64,000 nt of DNA, from contig NBMH01000045.1 of assembly GCA_002084875.1 (NCBI GenBank), positions 1 through 64,000 on the forward strand, given 5' to 3'. The stretch is from Anaerolineaceae bacterium 4572_78 (GTDB lineage Bacteria > Chloroflexota > Anaerolineae > 4572-78). Positions within the stretch are counted from its first letter, which is position 1. Each line of letters begins with the position of its first letter. Positions 33,667 to 43,370 of this stretch are shown here, piece by piece. The notes beneath the pieces are model-generated. The model had not been told where the DNA came from and made no database searches. It saw nothing but the letters and a program-made list of their open reading frames with translations. Both the position numbers and the translations under genes were made by a program.

Positions 33667-34242
33667 ATGGACAAACAAGAAAAATCAAGTTCCATTGTCA
33701 GGTCACATGTTATTTATTCAATGGGAGCTGGGCTTGTCCCCATCCCATTTGCCGATATCGCCGCTGTAACAGCAATTCAAATAGATATGCTTACCCAATT
33801 AGCAACTCACTACGATGTGAAATTATCAGTTATTGATTTACCTACAATTATATCAGCTTTAACAGGTAGTAGCCTTGCCAAAATTGGCTCATCATTTGTG
33901 AAAGCTATACCAGGTATTGGCCCTGTTGTGGGTGGATTATCTATGTCTATTTTATCAGGTGCATCCACTTATGCTGTTGCTCAAGTAGCCATTAATCAAT
34001 TTGCAGTCGGTAAAGATTTTTCCGATATGGATATGGGCTCTGCTAAGCGAATGTATAACGATGCGTTTGAGCAAGGTAAACAATATGCTTTCAATCTTGA
34101 ACATGAGAACAAAGACCAAGAAAAACCAAAAAAAGAAGACATATTTGCCAAACTAGAAAAGTTAGGTGAGTTGCGTGACAAAGAGTTAATTACCGATGAC
34201 GAATTTAAGCTACAAAAACAGAAACTATTAGAACGGTTGTAG
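33667..34242 (+). CDS. DUF697-like membrane-associated protein with C-terminal SHOCT
   Basis: About 191 aa. Residues about 12-125 form hydrophobic helices ('IYSMGAGLVPIPFADIAAVT', 'IPGIGPVVGGLSMSILSGAS') as in DUF697/EcsC-like proteins. The last 35 residues, 'IFAKLEKLGELRDKELITDD' and onward, are a classic SHOCT domain. Start chosen at ATG 33667 since GGGAG lies eight bases before it and overlaps the track's ATG at 33652. Followed by a terminator-like hairpin. Function unknown. Confidence 0.8.
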   Translation: MDKQEKSSSIVRSHVIYSMGAGLVPIPFADIAAVTAIQIDMLTQLATHYDVKLSVIDLPTIISALTGSSLAKIGSSFVKAIPGIGPVVGGLSMSILSGASTYAVAQVAINQFAVGKDFSDMDMGSAKRMYNDAFEQGKQYAFNLEHENKDQEKPKKEDIFAKLEKLGELRDKELITDDEFKLQKQKLLERL

Positions 34243-34243
34243 T

Positions 34244-34276
34244 AAGCACCTAAGCATAAGTTTTTGTGCTTTTTTG
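34244..34276 (+). terminator. Possible Rho-independent terminator
   Basis: AAGCAC..GTGCTT hairpin immediately followed by TTTT, three bases after the stop of the DUF697-like gene. The stem is only six base pairs, so strength is uncertain. Confidence 0.45.
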
Positions 34277-34288
34277 TAGCAAGGTAGG

Positions 34289-34395
34289 TAAAGTCACAAT
34301 TTCATAAAGATATCTTACTTGGTAGCTTTGACGCTCCAATAGTAGGGGCGTATGGCCATACGCCCCTACTACTAGCATTGAACAACAACCCTACC
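34289..34395. repeat. Mosaic repeat (families B and C)
   Basis: 'aaagtcacaatttcataaagatatcttactt' matches 61079-61110. It is followed by a TTTGACGCTCCA arm and the family C hairpin 'agtaggggcgtatggccatacgcccctact'. The 34396-34627 spacer further holds 'cacaatttccaattgcgaggagccac', related to 61450-61500, and no gene. Confidence 0.85.
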
Positions 34396-34627
34396 CTAAC
34401 GGATGATGAGATTAAGATTGTTATGAGCTAAGTAACCACAATTTCCAATTGCGAGGAGCCACTTATTGAAAATCATGGCTACTGAAACTTAACATAAGAT
34501 TCGCAAAGTAATCTGTTTTGTGGTATAGTTGAGAAGTATTGTTTAGATATTACGAAGTTCGCATCTCAATTCGGACAGTTCCGATTGAAATAGGGACTCC
34601 AAAATACACAACTTATAATATAAGACA

Positions 34628-36427
34628 ATGGAAAAAATCAAAGGTATTCGACAAGATAACACCATATTTAAAAATCACCACAAAGTTGCAGATTTAATTT
34701 ATATTGATGAACCTATACTGTCGCACTTCAAAGATGAGAAAAACAACAGCTATATTTACTATTGGTGTGATATTGATGAAGAGCATGACCGTTGGCTTGT
34801 TGTGCGGATTGATGATAACTATCTTGCACTTTATTTGAACGGTAATATTTCCTTGCGGCAGGTCATTCTCATGCCGATGGACAAATTTCTTTATTATGTT
34901 GATGTTGATGAAGATGGAAATCATGAGCATGTCTATCGTATTAACACCAACATAATCCCCGAATCGTATCTACCTGAAACCGATTCTTGTTATGATGATG
35001 ACGTTATTGTAGCTGGTATTGAGATTCCAATGGACAAACCAGTGCCCGCCTCCACTGATAATGACATGTCCTCTGAACTTGTGGGCATGATTGAGGAAAC
35101 ACTACCTGATGAATCTGAAAAAATCGTTGTTGATAAAACAGAGGATGACATCAAGCCCGAGCCTGATGACGAATCAGCTTTTGCTGATTTCGACATTAAC
35201 CTGCCCGATACTTACATGCAACGAGATAAACATCCTGTCTTTCAGGCATTAACGGGATTGATGGTGGGCAAGTCCGAAGATAGGGCTTTGAAGCTTCTCA
35301 TCTTAGATACAATTACAAGCAAAACACATATATTAAGTCAAACAGGTTCCCCCGAATGGCCTACCATTGACGATTTAAATAAATCATTGCAAAATAATCA
35401 TATCAAAGAATTACCACGATTAGTTGGCAAATTGCATCAAACTGGGCTGTTGGAAGCGTATGGCAAACCGTATCGTTATGGATTGACTCCAGCCGCCTCA
35501 ACAGTATTAGCGTTTTTGAATTTGACATTTGATTTTCAAGATGATAGTGGTTTGGCTTCGGCAATTGTGGCAAATATGAATTTGATACAGCTCCGTAAAA
35601 AAACGAAAGCTCCTCTTACGGCTTTGTTGCAAGTTTTCAGAAATATTTTATACGAAATTAACCGTCTTAATTTGCGTTTGCAGGATGCTCTTCGACATCG
35701 TATTCGCGTTGATTTAGAACGAGTTAATGCCGATTTGGAAATCGTCCAAGCTTATGTCGAGCCATTAAGAGAATTGACCGATGAATTTAGCCAACAGGCT
35801 CATGCACAATTGACGAATCCAGGTCGAGTCGTTGCATGGTTGAGTCAAGGTCGAGCCATGCTCAATCAATTTGAAACACTTGCTGGTGGCATGACAAATT
35901 ATTATCTTGGTCGAGCAAATCGTGATGCGGATGGTCGTTTAGCGATTGATAATATCGAAGCCATGTTAGCTGAATATGCTCAAACTGAAGAAGGCTGGCA
36001 AAAAATTGTTAGTTGGGGTGATAAACTTGATACATTTACAGGATTGTGGAATATACCAATTGGGTCACTGATTGAATCATACAAAACTTATGGCGAACCG
36101 ATGGAGAAAAAACGAGCTAAGGTTGCCCCAATAGTGGCTGTGAATAGTAATCAAAACAGCATGTACAAATGGATAGAGGATGATGACGCAGAAGTGGAAG
36201 TACTGGCAGATTTACTTCAACAGAGAGGCGTTACCAACACATCAAATCTAGCGAGTCCCGACGATTGGTCAATTACAGTGGGGCGAGTGTGTGCCTTAGA
36301 TGATGCCATCGAATTGATAAAAGACCGTACCGATGAGGAATGGCATATTTTGAACGAATCAGGTTACACCGTGTTTTCCGATGAGGCAGAAGTTAAACGA
36401 ATTACCCATGTAGAAATAGGTACGTAA
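34628..36427 (+). CDS. Large uncharacterised protein (wHTH-like and coiled-coil)
   Basis: 599 aa, not recognised with confidence. Residues 1-110 form a compact acidic domain ('NSYIYYWCDIDEEHDRWLVV', 'LYLNGNISLRQVIL') resembling a DUF6575-type N-terminal module. 120-190 is an acidic linker. About 195-310 looks winged-helix ('VGKLHQTGLLEAYGKPYRYG'). About 330-480 is helical, partly coiled-coil ('HRIRVDLERVNADLEIVQAY'). The layout (wHTH then helical bundle) recalls kleisin/JetA-like or regulatory adaptors, but that is speculation. Codon use is like its neighbours. Preceded by a repeat-rich 385-base spacer. Confidence 0.55.
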   Translation: MEKIKGIRQDNTIFKNHHKVADLIYIDEPILSHFKDEKNNSYIYYWCDIDEEHDRWLVVRIDDNYLALYLNGNISLRQVILMPMDKFLYYVDVDEDGNHEHVYRINTNIIPESYLPETDSCYDDDVIVAGIEIPMDKPVPASTDNDMSSELVGMIEETLPDESEKIVVDKTEDDIKPEPDDESAFADFDINLPDTYMQRDKHPVFQALTGLMVGKSEDRALKLLILDTITSKTHILSQTGSPEWPTIDDLNKSLQNNHIKELPRLVGKLHQTGLLEAYGKPYRYGLTPAASTVLAFLNLTFDFQDDSGLASAIVANMNLIQLRKKTKAPLTALLQVFRNILYEINRLNLRLQDALRHRIRVDLERVNADLEIVQAYVEPLRELTDEFSQQAHAQLTNPGRVVAWLSQGRAMLNQFETLAGGMTNYYLGRANRDADGRLAIDNIEAMLAEYAQTEEGWQKIVSWGDKLDTFTGLWNIPIGSLIESYKTYGEPMEKKRAKVAPIVAVNSNQNSMYKWIEDDDAEVEVLADLLQQRGVTNTSNLASPDDWSITVGRVCALDDAIELIKDRTDEEWHILNESGYTVFSDEAEVKRITHVEIGT

Positions 36428-36741
36428 CGTTTATAGAAGTTACTTTTTTGGTGCCAACACGTAAAATAAGACAAAATTGCTACACTTTTCCTACATTTTA
36501 TCCCTACACTTTTCCTACGTTTCGCATTATTATACTAGGTCATTTTACGTATAATGAAAATTTTAGATTGGTGATATAGCTGTATCTTTAATAATAACAA
36601 ATCTGATAACATAGAAAATTTGCCTCAAAGTAAGACAATTATACCCAAATTACCACATTACATGCCTAATAATCAAAAAGATATCACCTAAAGCAAACAT
36701 TCATTTCATAAAAATTTTGAGGATAACAGCCGTAAGGTAAC

Positions 36742-36771
36742 TTGCCAAAACAAATTCAGTTATGTTATAAT
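36742..36771 (+). promoter_or_regulatory. Sigma-70-type promoter candidate for the LCP gene
   Basis: TTGCCA, an 18-base spacer, TATAAT. Lies about 130 bases before the LCP start in a 476-base spacer that otherwise shows no gene, giving a long leader. Confidence 0.55.
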
Positions 36772-36903
36772 CGCGAGTGAGGTGAGGTGTATTTTTTAGA
36801 TAATAATTTGCACTGGTGTAATTTGAGTTTCTACTAAAGTTGTCATGTCACATTTTTGTAGCAGAATTTAAATTACGATGCAGTAGTGCAAAAAAGGAGC
36901 GTG

Positions 36904-38490
36904 ATGACCGTACAAACACGAAGACCACAGTCGCAACCAACGATGCCTGTCTATATAGATGAATTTTATTATGAAGATGAATTAGAAGAGTTTGTTCGCT
37001 TTGGAGTAAAATTTGCCATTGCATTTTTGATAGCCTCATTTTTACTTTGTGGCTTGTATTTGGGATACTTATTCCGTGGTTCCGTCAAACAAACCATAGT
37101 AAACTTTGGAGTAGGTGACCCCGTTTATGCAGACTCTACTACATCCGAAGTGGGAAACACGAATAGTATTCTCCAAAATATTATGATGATAAGTCCTCAA
37201 CGTGGTGGAGAAATTCCTGCGGCTGGCATTACAGGCGTGACGTTACCCGACTATGAAAATAAAGAACGAGTGAACATCTTGTTGTTGGGGATTGATAAGC
37301 GTCCGGGTGAAAAATATGCTCGTAGTGATACAATTATTGTAATTACGATTGACCCTGAAAACAAAACTGCAGGCATGGTTTCCATTCCGCGTGACTTGTA
37401 TCTTCAAATTCCTGATTATGTGCAAACACGTATTAACAAAGCTCATTACTACGGTGAAAAAGATGGTTACCCAGGTGGGGGACCTGCTTTGGCAATGCGA
37501 ACCATTCAGGAAAATTTTGGCATTCCCATTCATTTCTATATCAAAGTTGATTTTAACGGCTTTCGAGAAATTGTAGATACGATTGGTGGGATTGATGTTG
37601 ATGTTCCCCATGCCATCGATGACCCTACGTTTCCCGACAATGATTATGGTTATGACCCATTTTATATCAGTGCTGGTCAGCATCATCTTGATGGCAGCAC
37701 AGCACTCAAATATGCCCGAACTCGCAAAACACCGCGTTCCGATTTTGGGCGGGCAGAACGTCAACAACAAGTGTTAGTGGCAATTAAAGATAAATCTCTA
37801 CAATTTGATATTATCCCCAAAATACCTGAACTATGGACGACGGCAGGCAATGTTGTTGAGACTGACCTGCAACTGGTTGATGTTGTTGAATTGGCAGAAT
37901 TAGCAAATACTATCCAACATGAAAATATTGAAATGGTAGTGTTGGATGAATCCTACACCAACAATTACACCACAGATGCGGGGGCAATGGTGCTTGTGCC
38001 TGCATGGGATAAAATTGATGTTGTTATTGAGCAGATATTTGCCCAAGTTCAACCCGCCAAACTGAATTCAACACAACGTATAGCTACCCAAGTTGCCCAA
38101 TCAAATCGTGAAGAACAACGTCGCATACAAGCGGAACAACGAAATCAATCGCAAAATCAATTAGCTTTAGAGCGTGCCGCAATTATTGTCCAAAATGGTA
38201 CCAAGCAACCTGGCTTAGAAGTAACCATTGCTGATTTCTTCAAAAAACAAGGCTTTAATATTATCTATTTTGGACCGGCTGACCTGCAAGATTACCCCAA
38301 AACCGTTATCGTTGATTATAGCGGTAAAGCGTACACACTTGGCATATTAACCAATTTCTTCGATGCCACCCCTGAAAATGTACGTCAAAGCCCCGTTAGA
38401 GATGGGAATGTTGACATCCGCGTGATTATCGGTGAAGACTTTCAATTTTCCGAAGGACCCATAGATTTTGACGCAGTGCGTAAAAAATAA
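36904..38490 (+). CDS. LCP-family (LytR-CpsA-Psr) protein with LytR_C domain
   Basis: About 528 aa, membrane-anchored enzyme of the LCP family, which transfer glycopolymers to the cell wall. TM helix 'FAIAFLIASFLLCGLYLGYL' near residue 45. LCP core runs from 'VNILLLGIDKRPGEKYARSD' through 'SIPRDLYLQIP', 'INKAHYYG', 'IVDTIGGIDVDVP' to 'ALKYARTRKTPRSDFGRAER' (conserved Arg residues). The C-terminal LytR_C domain begins 'AAIIVQNGTKQPGLEVTIAD'. I use ATG 36904, four bases after AGGAG; the track's GTG lies before the ribosome site. Confidence 0.92.
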   Translation: MTVQTRRPQSQPTMPVYIDEFYYEDELEEFVRFGVKFAIAFLIASFLLCGLYLGYLFRGSVKQTIVNFGVGDPVYADSTTSEVGNTNSILQNIMMISPQRGGEIPAAGITGVTLPDYENKERVNILLLGIDKRPGEKYARSDTIIVITIDPENKTAGMVSIPRDLYLQIPDYVQTRINKAHYYGEKDGYPGGGPALAMRTIQENFGIPIHFYIKVDFNGFREIVDTIGGIDVDVPHAIDDPTFPDNDYGYDPFYISAGQHHLDGSTALKYARTRKTPRSDFGRAERQQQVLVAIKDKSLQFDIIPKIPELWTTAGNVVETDLQLVDVVELAELANTIQHENIEMVVLDESYTNNYTTDAGAMVLVPAWDKIDVVIEQIFAQVQPAKLNSTQRIATQVAQSNREEQRRIQAEQRNQSQNQLALERAAIIVQNGTKQPGLEVTIADFFKKQGFNIIYFGPADLQDYPKTVIVDYSGKAYTLGILTNFFDATPENVRQSPVRDGNVDIRVIIGEDFQFSEGPIDFDAVRKK

Positions 38491-38499
38491 AAACAAAAT

Positions 38500-38527
38500 T
38501 TGACTTTTTGACGCAGTGCGGTATAAT
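38500..38527 (+). promoter_or_regulatory. Sigma-70-type promoter candidate upstream of acpS
   Basis: TTGACT, 16 bases, TATAAT. The spacer contains 'ttgacgcagtgcg', an exact direct repeat of the last coding bases of the LCP gene (38468-38480). The promoter may therefore have arisen by, or been copied with, a short duplication. Confidence 0.6.
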
Positions 38528-38551
38528 TTAATATGAATGAGTTATATTTTA

Positions 38552-38581
38552 GAAACCAAGTTGACGAAAACTTGGTTTCTT
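38552..38581. repeat. Palindromic repeat, AAACCAAGTT type
   Basis: 'agaaaccaagttgacgaaaacttggtttct', arms of 12 bases around a short loop. Related in style to the family A palindromes. Lies between promoter and acpS and would form a leader hairpin. Confidence 0.8.
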
Positions 38582-38653
38582 GAGTCTTTCAAAAATAGTA
38601 CTGAGTGCTGAGGCATTGCCAAATTATGCGTTGGCACTCCTATATAATTACAC

Positions 38654-39016
38654 ATGACAAACGCAATTGGTGTAGATATCATCGAAAATCATCGTATTGA
38701 GTTGGCTATTCAAAAACATGGTAGCCGCTTTCTCAATCGAGTTTTTACCTCACAAGAACTTCAATACTGTAAAGGACGTATTCCTTCCCTAGCTGTCCGT
38801 TGGGCGGCGAAAGAGTCTGTTGGAAAGGCATTCGGTACGGGAATTAGTGGAATTAGTTTTACAGATATTGAAGTTGTCTGCGATGAACATGGTAAACCTT
38901 TTATCGTTTTGCATGGCAATGCCAAACGATTAGCTTCTGAAAAAGGATTCAACACTGTTCATGTCAGCCTATCGCACACACGAGAAACTTCCATTGCTTT
39001 TGTTGTGATTGATTAA
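38654..39016 (+). CDS. acpS: Holo-[acyl-carrier-protein] synthase
   Basis: 120 aa, transfers 4'-phosphopantetheine from CoA to ACP. 'GVDIIENHRIE' (Mg-binding Asp), 'RVFTSQELQYC', 'AVRWAAKESVGKAFGTG' (Glu and Lys) and 'VSLSHTRETSIAFVV' are all conserved. Fifteen bases before an acyl-CoA dehydrogenase gene, in the same lipid-metabolism operon. Confidence 0.95.
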   Translation: MTNAIGVDIIENHRIELAIQKHGSRFLNRVFTSQELQYCKGRIPSLAVRWAAKESVGKAFGTGISGISFTDIEVVCDEHGKPFIVLHGNAKRLASEKGFNTVHVSLSHTRETSIAFVVID

Positions 39017-39030
39017 ATAAAGGGGTTTTT

Positions 39031-40122
39031 ATGATTTCATTTGATTTCACTGAAGAACAACAAATGTTAGTAGACTCCGTTCGGCGTTATGCTGAACGTG
39101 AAATGCGTAAATCAATCCATGACATGGATGAAGCTCGCCAGCTTCCCGATGGATTGATTGATAAAGGTTGGGAATTAGGCTTGATTCCAAGTAGCATTCC
39201 CGAAGAATACGATGGCTTTGGCGAACATTCAGCTATTACAGGTGTATTGTATGCTGAAGAACTTGCTTGGGGTGATGTCAGTGCCACATTAGCATTACTA
39301 GCCCCAAATTTGGTTTCAATTCCTGTCTTAGAATATGGCACCGCCGAACAAAAGGAATCACTTTTGCCTAAATTCTGCGATGACGAGTTTTTCTGTGCCA
39401 CTTCTGCATTGGTTGAACCAAGTATCACTTTCGACCCATACAACTTAAAAACGAAAGCTATCAATGAGGATGGGCATTATATTCTCAATGGTAATAAAGT
39501 GTATGTGCCATTAGCAGATACCGCTAATTATGTGTTGGTCTATGCAAATGAAGATGGTAAAACACAAGGATTCCTTGTAGAAAAAGATACCACAGGATTG
39601 CAGATTGTTGCTAGAGAACATAACATGGGGTTAGGTGCATTGCCAACTTACAAAGTTAATCTCGAAAATTGCAAGCTTCCCGCTACGGCTAAAATTGGTG
39701 GCGAAGAAGGGCTTAACTTTGAGCGGTTGCATGCCTATAGCAATGTTGCACTAGCGGCAATGGCTGTCGGACAGGCAAAGGCAAGTTATGAATATGCTGT
39801 AGAATATGCTAAAGACCGCCAAGCATTCGGCGAAGCGATTGCTCAACGGCAATCAATCGCATTTATGCTGGCAGACATGGCGACCGAAATTGATGGCACA
39901 CGTCTGATGGTCTGGGAAACTGCTTGGAAACTTGACCAAGGTGAAAATGCCAGCCAAGAAGCAACCCTCGTTAGACGATATGCAAGTGACATGGTATTGA
40001 CCGTAACCGACGGTAGTGTTCAAACATTAGGCGGTCATGGTTATATCCGCGACCATCCCGTTGAAATGTGGCTTCGAAATGGTCGTGGTTTTGCAATTTT
40101 TGACGGAATAGCTATAGTTTAG
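39031..40122 (+). CDS. Acyl-CoA dehydrogenase family protein
   Basis: 363-aa flavoenzyme that introduces the alpha-beta double bond into acyl-CoA. N-terminal helical domain 'FDFTEEQQMLVDSVRRYAER', middle 'FFCATSALVEPS' (the usual 'A.TEP.aGSD' is degenerate) and C-terminal 'YAKDRQAFGEAIAQRQSIAF' and 'VQTLGGHGYIRDHPVEMWLR'. No clear catalytic Glu is read at the usual C-terminal place. Fourteen bases before a second, diverged paralogue; the pair may form a heteromeric dehydrogenase. Confidence 0.9.
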   Translation: MISFDFTEEQQMLVDSVRRYAEREMRKSIHDMDEARQLPDGLIDKGWELGLIPSSIPEEYDGFGEHSAITGVLYAEELAWGDVSATLALLAPNLVSIPVLEYGTAEQKESLLPKFCDDEFFCATSALVEPSITFDPYNLKTKAINEDGHYILNGNKVYVPLADTANYVLVYANEDGKTQGFLVEKDTTGLQIVAREHNMGLGALPTYKVNLENCKLPATAKIGGEEGLNFERLHAYSNVALAAMAVGQAKASYEYAVEYAKDRQAFGEAIAQRQSIAFMLADMATEIDGTRLMVWETAWKLDQGENASQEATLVRRYASDMVLTVTDGSVQTLGGHGYIRDHPVEMWLRNGRGFAIFDGIAIV

Positions 40123-40135
40123 TAAGGAGAAAATA

Positions 40136-41401
40136 ATGATAGACTTTTCATTACCTGATAACATTAAAGAACAAAATCAACGTTTGTTTATGGTGGCAAG
40201 TCACTTCATGAGACCGATTGCCCGCGAGATGGATGATAAGGAACATACCAAGCCATGGGATTTTATTAACATGACTTGGCAAGTTACATCTTCTCAAATG
40301 AAACGACGTGTTAAACGTTTGGAAAAAGAGTTAGCAGGCGAGGAAGTTGATAAATCTGGTGGCAATAGCTTTGGCACAAGAGGCTACATGCCCTTGATAT
40401 ACATGATTGAAATGCTTTCATGGGGCGATGCTGGGATTTATCTGTGCTTACCAACAGCTGCTTTAGCAGGTTCTGCCATTGATGCCGTCGGCACACTTGA
40501 GCAGAAAAACCGTTTTTTACCTCGATTTAGCAAAGGTAAGCCAAAGTGGGGAGCAATGGCAATTACAGAACCACATGCTGGTTCTGATACATCTGCTATT
40601 CGTACCACTGCTACACTTGACCATGAAACAAATGAATGGATATTAAATGGAGAAAAATCATTTGTTACCAGTGGCTTAATGGCTGCCAAAGATTCAGATG
40701 GTATTTTGGTCGTTTGGGCGACTATTGACGCTAGTGCAGGGCGGCGAGGCATAAAAAGTTTTGTTATTGAAGCAAATACGCCTGGCATGGAAGTGCTTAA
40801 GCTGGAGAAAAAGCATGGTATTCGAGTCAGCGATACGGCTACGATTAAACTTGAAAATTGTCGTATTCCTTATGAGAATATCTTAGGTAATCCCGAAGTC
40901 CAAGACAAGAAAGAGAAAAAAGGTTTTCAAGGTGCCATGCGTACCTTTGATGCTTCTCGACCATTAGTGGCGGCTAGTGCCATTGGAATCGGGCGGGCGG
41001 CTTTGGAATTTACCAAAGAAGCTCTTGAAAAAGAAGGTATTACCATTCGTTATAATGCTCCCAAACATGTCCTGACAAGTATTGAAAGAGATTTCATGGA
41101 CATGGAGGCAAATCTTAAGGCGGCATGGTTACTTACATTAAAAGCTACTTGGATGATGGACCAACGGCTACCAAATACGATTGAATCGAGCATGGCAAAA
41201 GTGAAAGCGGGTAAAGCTGTCACGCTTGTTACTCAAAAAGCAGTAGAACTTTTAGGACCACTAGGCTATTCATGCGATGACTTAATTGAAAAATGGATGC
41301 GCGATGGCAAGATTAATGACCTGTACGAAGGAACGGGTCAAATCAATACCCTCGTTGTTGCCCGTCGAATTTTGGGCTATGACCGAAATCAGTTGAAATA
41401 A
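40136..41401 (+). CDS. Acyl-CoA dehydrogenase family protein, second of a pair
   Basis: 421 aa. Has the canonical FAD/substrate motif 'GAMAITEPHAGSDTSAI', 'WILNGEKSFVTSG' and C-terminal 'ELLGPLGYSCDDLIEKWMRD' with 'LYEGTGQINTLVVARRILGY', the YEGT end carrying the usual catalytic Glu. An unusual charged insertion ('QMKRRVKRLEKELAGEEVDK') lies near residue 50. This is the better preserved catalytic partner of the adjacent gene. GGAG lies before ATG. Confidence 0.92.
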   Translation: MIDFSLPDNIKEQNQRLFMVASHFMRPIAREMDDKEHTKPWDFINMTWQVTSSQMKRRVKRLEKELAGEEVDKSGGNSFGTRGYMPLIYMIEMLSWGDAGIYLCLPTAALAGSAIDAVGTLEQKNRFLPRFSKGKPKWGAMAITEPHAGSDTSAIRTTATLDHETNEWILNGEKSFVTSGLMAAKDSDGILVVWATIDASAGRRGIKSFVIEANTPGMEVLKLEKKHGIRVSDTATIKLENCRIPYENILGNPEVQDKKEKKGFQGAMRTFDASRPLVAASAIGIGRAALEFTKEALEKEGITIRYNAPKHVLTSIERDFMDMEANLKAAWLLTLKATWMMDQRLPNTIESSMAKVKAGKAVTLVTQKAVELLGPLGYSCDDLIEKWMRDGKINDLYEGTGQINTLVVARRILGYDRNQLK

Positions 41402-41438
41402 GCAACTAAAGTAACTTAAACAACCCGACGGATTCAGT

Positions 41439-41466
41439 CGTCGTGCTTACTTTTCGTAGCACGACG
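41439..41466. repeat. Hairpin CGTCGTGCT/AGCACGACG
   Basis: Nine-base-pair perfect stem with a ten-base loop, 40 bases after the acyl-CoA dehydrogenase stop. Without a T-run. Could be an mRNA 3' stabilising hairpin or the scar of an element. Confidence 0.6.
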
Positions 41467-41523
41467 GCTTTAGCCTCACGCTTATGTGCAAAAAACGCAC
41501 CGTCAATGAAGCTACCCTATGAG

Positions 41524-41588
41524 CTCAACACACTAGAAATCCAATTTTTCCAAAAAATTGAATGTCTAAACTGTGTTGAGTTTTTTTG
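41524..41588 (+). terminator. Rho-independent terminator candidate
   Basis: CTCAACACA / TGTGTTGAG stem enclosing an inner CAATTTTT..AAAAATTG stem, followed directly by TTTTTTT. Ends the acpS-acyl-CoA dehydrogenase operon before the ABC transporter genes. Confidence 0.7.
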
Positions 41589-41690
41589 TGTCTAAAGTCC
41601 AAAATTATTGCAGGTGATTTGCACGGGTAAGAAATTCATGTTACGATACAGAGATTATTTTTAGATTACACAATTCAAGAGGAGTTTTCT

Positions 41691-43319
41691 ATGAAACAAC
41701 TATTTATTACTTTTACCCTTTTTATCATCATGGCATCCATGGCAGTAGGTTGTAATAATGCAACCCCTGAATCGAAAGAACCGCCGCAAGATGAATCCCA
41801 TGAGGAAAGTTCAGTAGAGAAACCTGCTGAAACTGAAGATGAATCTCCTGCCGATGATGCCGCCGATTTAGATAAAGAGAAGGTATTACGCATTGCTTTA
41901 ACCTCACAACTTAATTCTTTTGATTTGCCGTATACCCTAGAACGCACATTGAGAAATGTAACATGGGCTATTTATGACTCATTGGTTTGGGTTGATGAAC
42001 AAGGGAATGTAGTTCCTGCTTTGGCGAAAGATTGGGAAATATCAGAAGATGGAATAACCTATACTTTCCATTTACGTGACGATATTACCTTTCACAATGG
42101 TGAGCTATTTAACGCCGATTCAGTGCTATTAACATGGCAACGTGGTCTTAATGAGGAAGCAGGCAATAAGAAAAGTTTTCAACTTGTTACCGATATAGAA
42201 AAGGTGGACGATTACACCGTCAATATTACAACTGATGGACCTTCACCCTTACTTTTGGATACAATGAGTACTTATTGGGGCATGGTGCCACCCAAATATA
42301 TTGCCGAAGTTGGCGATGAAGAATTTGGAAGAAAACCGATCGGTACGGGTCCTTTCATGTACGAAGAATGGGTAACGGGAGAACGTATCGTTTTGATGAA
42401 AAATCCTAACTATTTTCGTGAAGGATACCCCAAGCTGGATAAAGTGATTTTCCGTACTATTTCAGAATCAGCTACACGTGTTGCTGCCATTCAAACAGGT
42501 GAAATGGATATTGTTACTCGTCTTAGTGCTGATGAGGCTGATAGCTTACGCGATAAAGATGGCGTTGAAGTTATGAAATATTCGATTGACCGTGTTTACT
42601 ATATCACGTTCAATAACTTGACAAGTGGCAAGGGATTGCCAACAGAGAATGTAAACGTTCGGCTTGCCATGAACTATGCCGTAGATATGGATACAATCAT
42701 TGAAAGACTTTTTAACGGACATGCCATTCCTGCCACAGGATTTATAACTGCAAACAACTTTGGACATGATGCCAGTATTAAACCTTATGGTTATGACCCT
42801 GATAAAGCTCGTGAACTTCTAACCGAAGCAGGCTATCCCGATGGTTTTGACATTGGCATGGCATGTCCCATTGGAGCATATACGAGCTTTGATGATGTTT
42901 GCCAAGCCATTCAAGGTTACTTGGGTGAGGTAGGTATTAATGCCGACCTCGAACTCATGGAAACGGGTAAATATTGGGACTTAGAATCCAAAAAAGAATT
43001 ACCACCTCTTTTTGGTGAGAGTTGGTCAAATTCAGCATCCGAATCATTAATCCGTTTAGAGGGACTTTTGCGAGCCGATGCTACATATTCAACATGGACG
43101 GAACCGACCATTGATGATTTGCTCGACAAAATAACCATGACAGCGAAGCCCGAAGACCGTGCCGAGTTGTATAAAGAATTGCAACAGTACATGCATGATA
43201 ATCCACCATTTATCTATCTGTATGTACCATCTACATTTGAGGCGATTCGCAACAATGTTAAGGATTATACACCGCGTGCCGCTGAAAACTATTTCTTGTA
43301 TGAAACAATTGTAGAATAA
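41691..43319 (+). CDS. ABC transporter substrate-binding lipoprotein (peptide/nickel family 5)
   Basis: 542 aa. Lipobox 'MASMAVGC' gives a lipid-anchored extracytoplasmic protein, followed by a Glu/Asp/Ser-rich linker of about 40 residues. The solute-binding fold includes 'WEISEDGITYTFHLRDDITFHNGE' in shortened form, 'PIGTGPFMYEEW' and 'NVNVRLAMNYAVD', the SBP_bac_5 signatures. It would deliver oligopeptides or similar ligands to the two permeases downstream. The last Met-rich segment 'EAIRNNVKDYTPRAAENYFL' is family-typical. Confidence 0.92.
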   Translation: MKQLFITFTLFIIMASMAVGCNNATPESKEPPQDESHEESSVEKPAETEDESPADDAADLDKEKVLRIALTSQLNSFDLPYTLERTLRNVTWAIYDSLVWVDEQGNVVPALAKDWEISEDGITYTFHLRDDITFHNGELFNADSVLLTWQRGLNEEAGNKKSFQLVTDIEKVDDYTVNITTDGPSPLLLDTMSTYWGMVPPKYIAEVGDEEFGRKPIGTGPFMYEEWVTGERIVLMKNPNYFREGYPKLDKVIFRTISESATRVAAIQTGEMDIVTRLSADEADSLRDKDGVEVMKYSIDRVYYITFNNLTSGKGLPTENVNVRLAMNYAVDMDTIIERLFNGHAIPATGFITANNFGHDASIKPYGYDPDKARELLTEAGYPDGFDIGMACPIGAYTSFDDVCQAIQGYLGEVGINADLELMETGKYWDLESKKELPPLFGESWSNSASESLIRLEGLLRADATYSTWTEPTIDDLLDKITMTAKPEDRAELYKELQQYMHDNPPFIYLYVPSTFEAIRNNVKDYTPRAAENYFLYETIVE

Positions 43320-43370
43320 TATCTGATATTATGCAAAGACCTGAAAGGTTTTTAAAACCTATTATGGTTA

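Noticed and set aside
37243-37770. Minus-strand 175-aa ORF inside the LCP gene
   Set aside because: Entirely antisense to conserved LCP motifs; low-complexity shadow without start signals.
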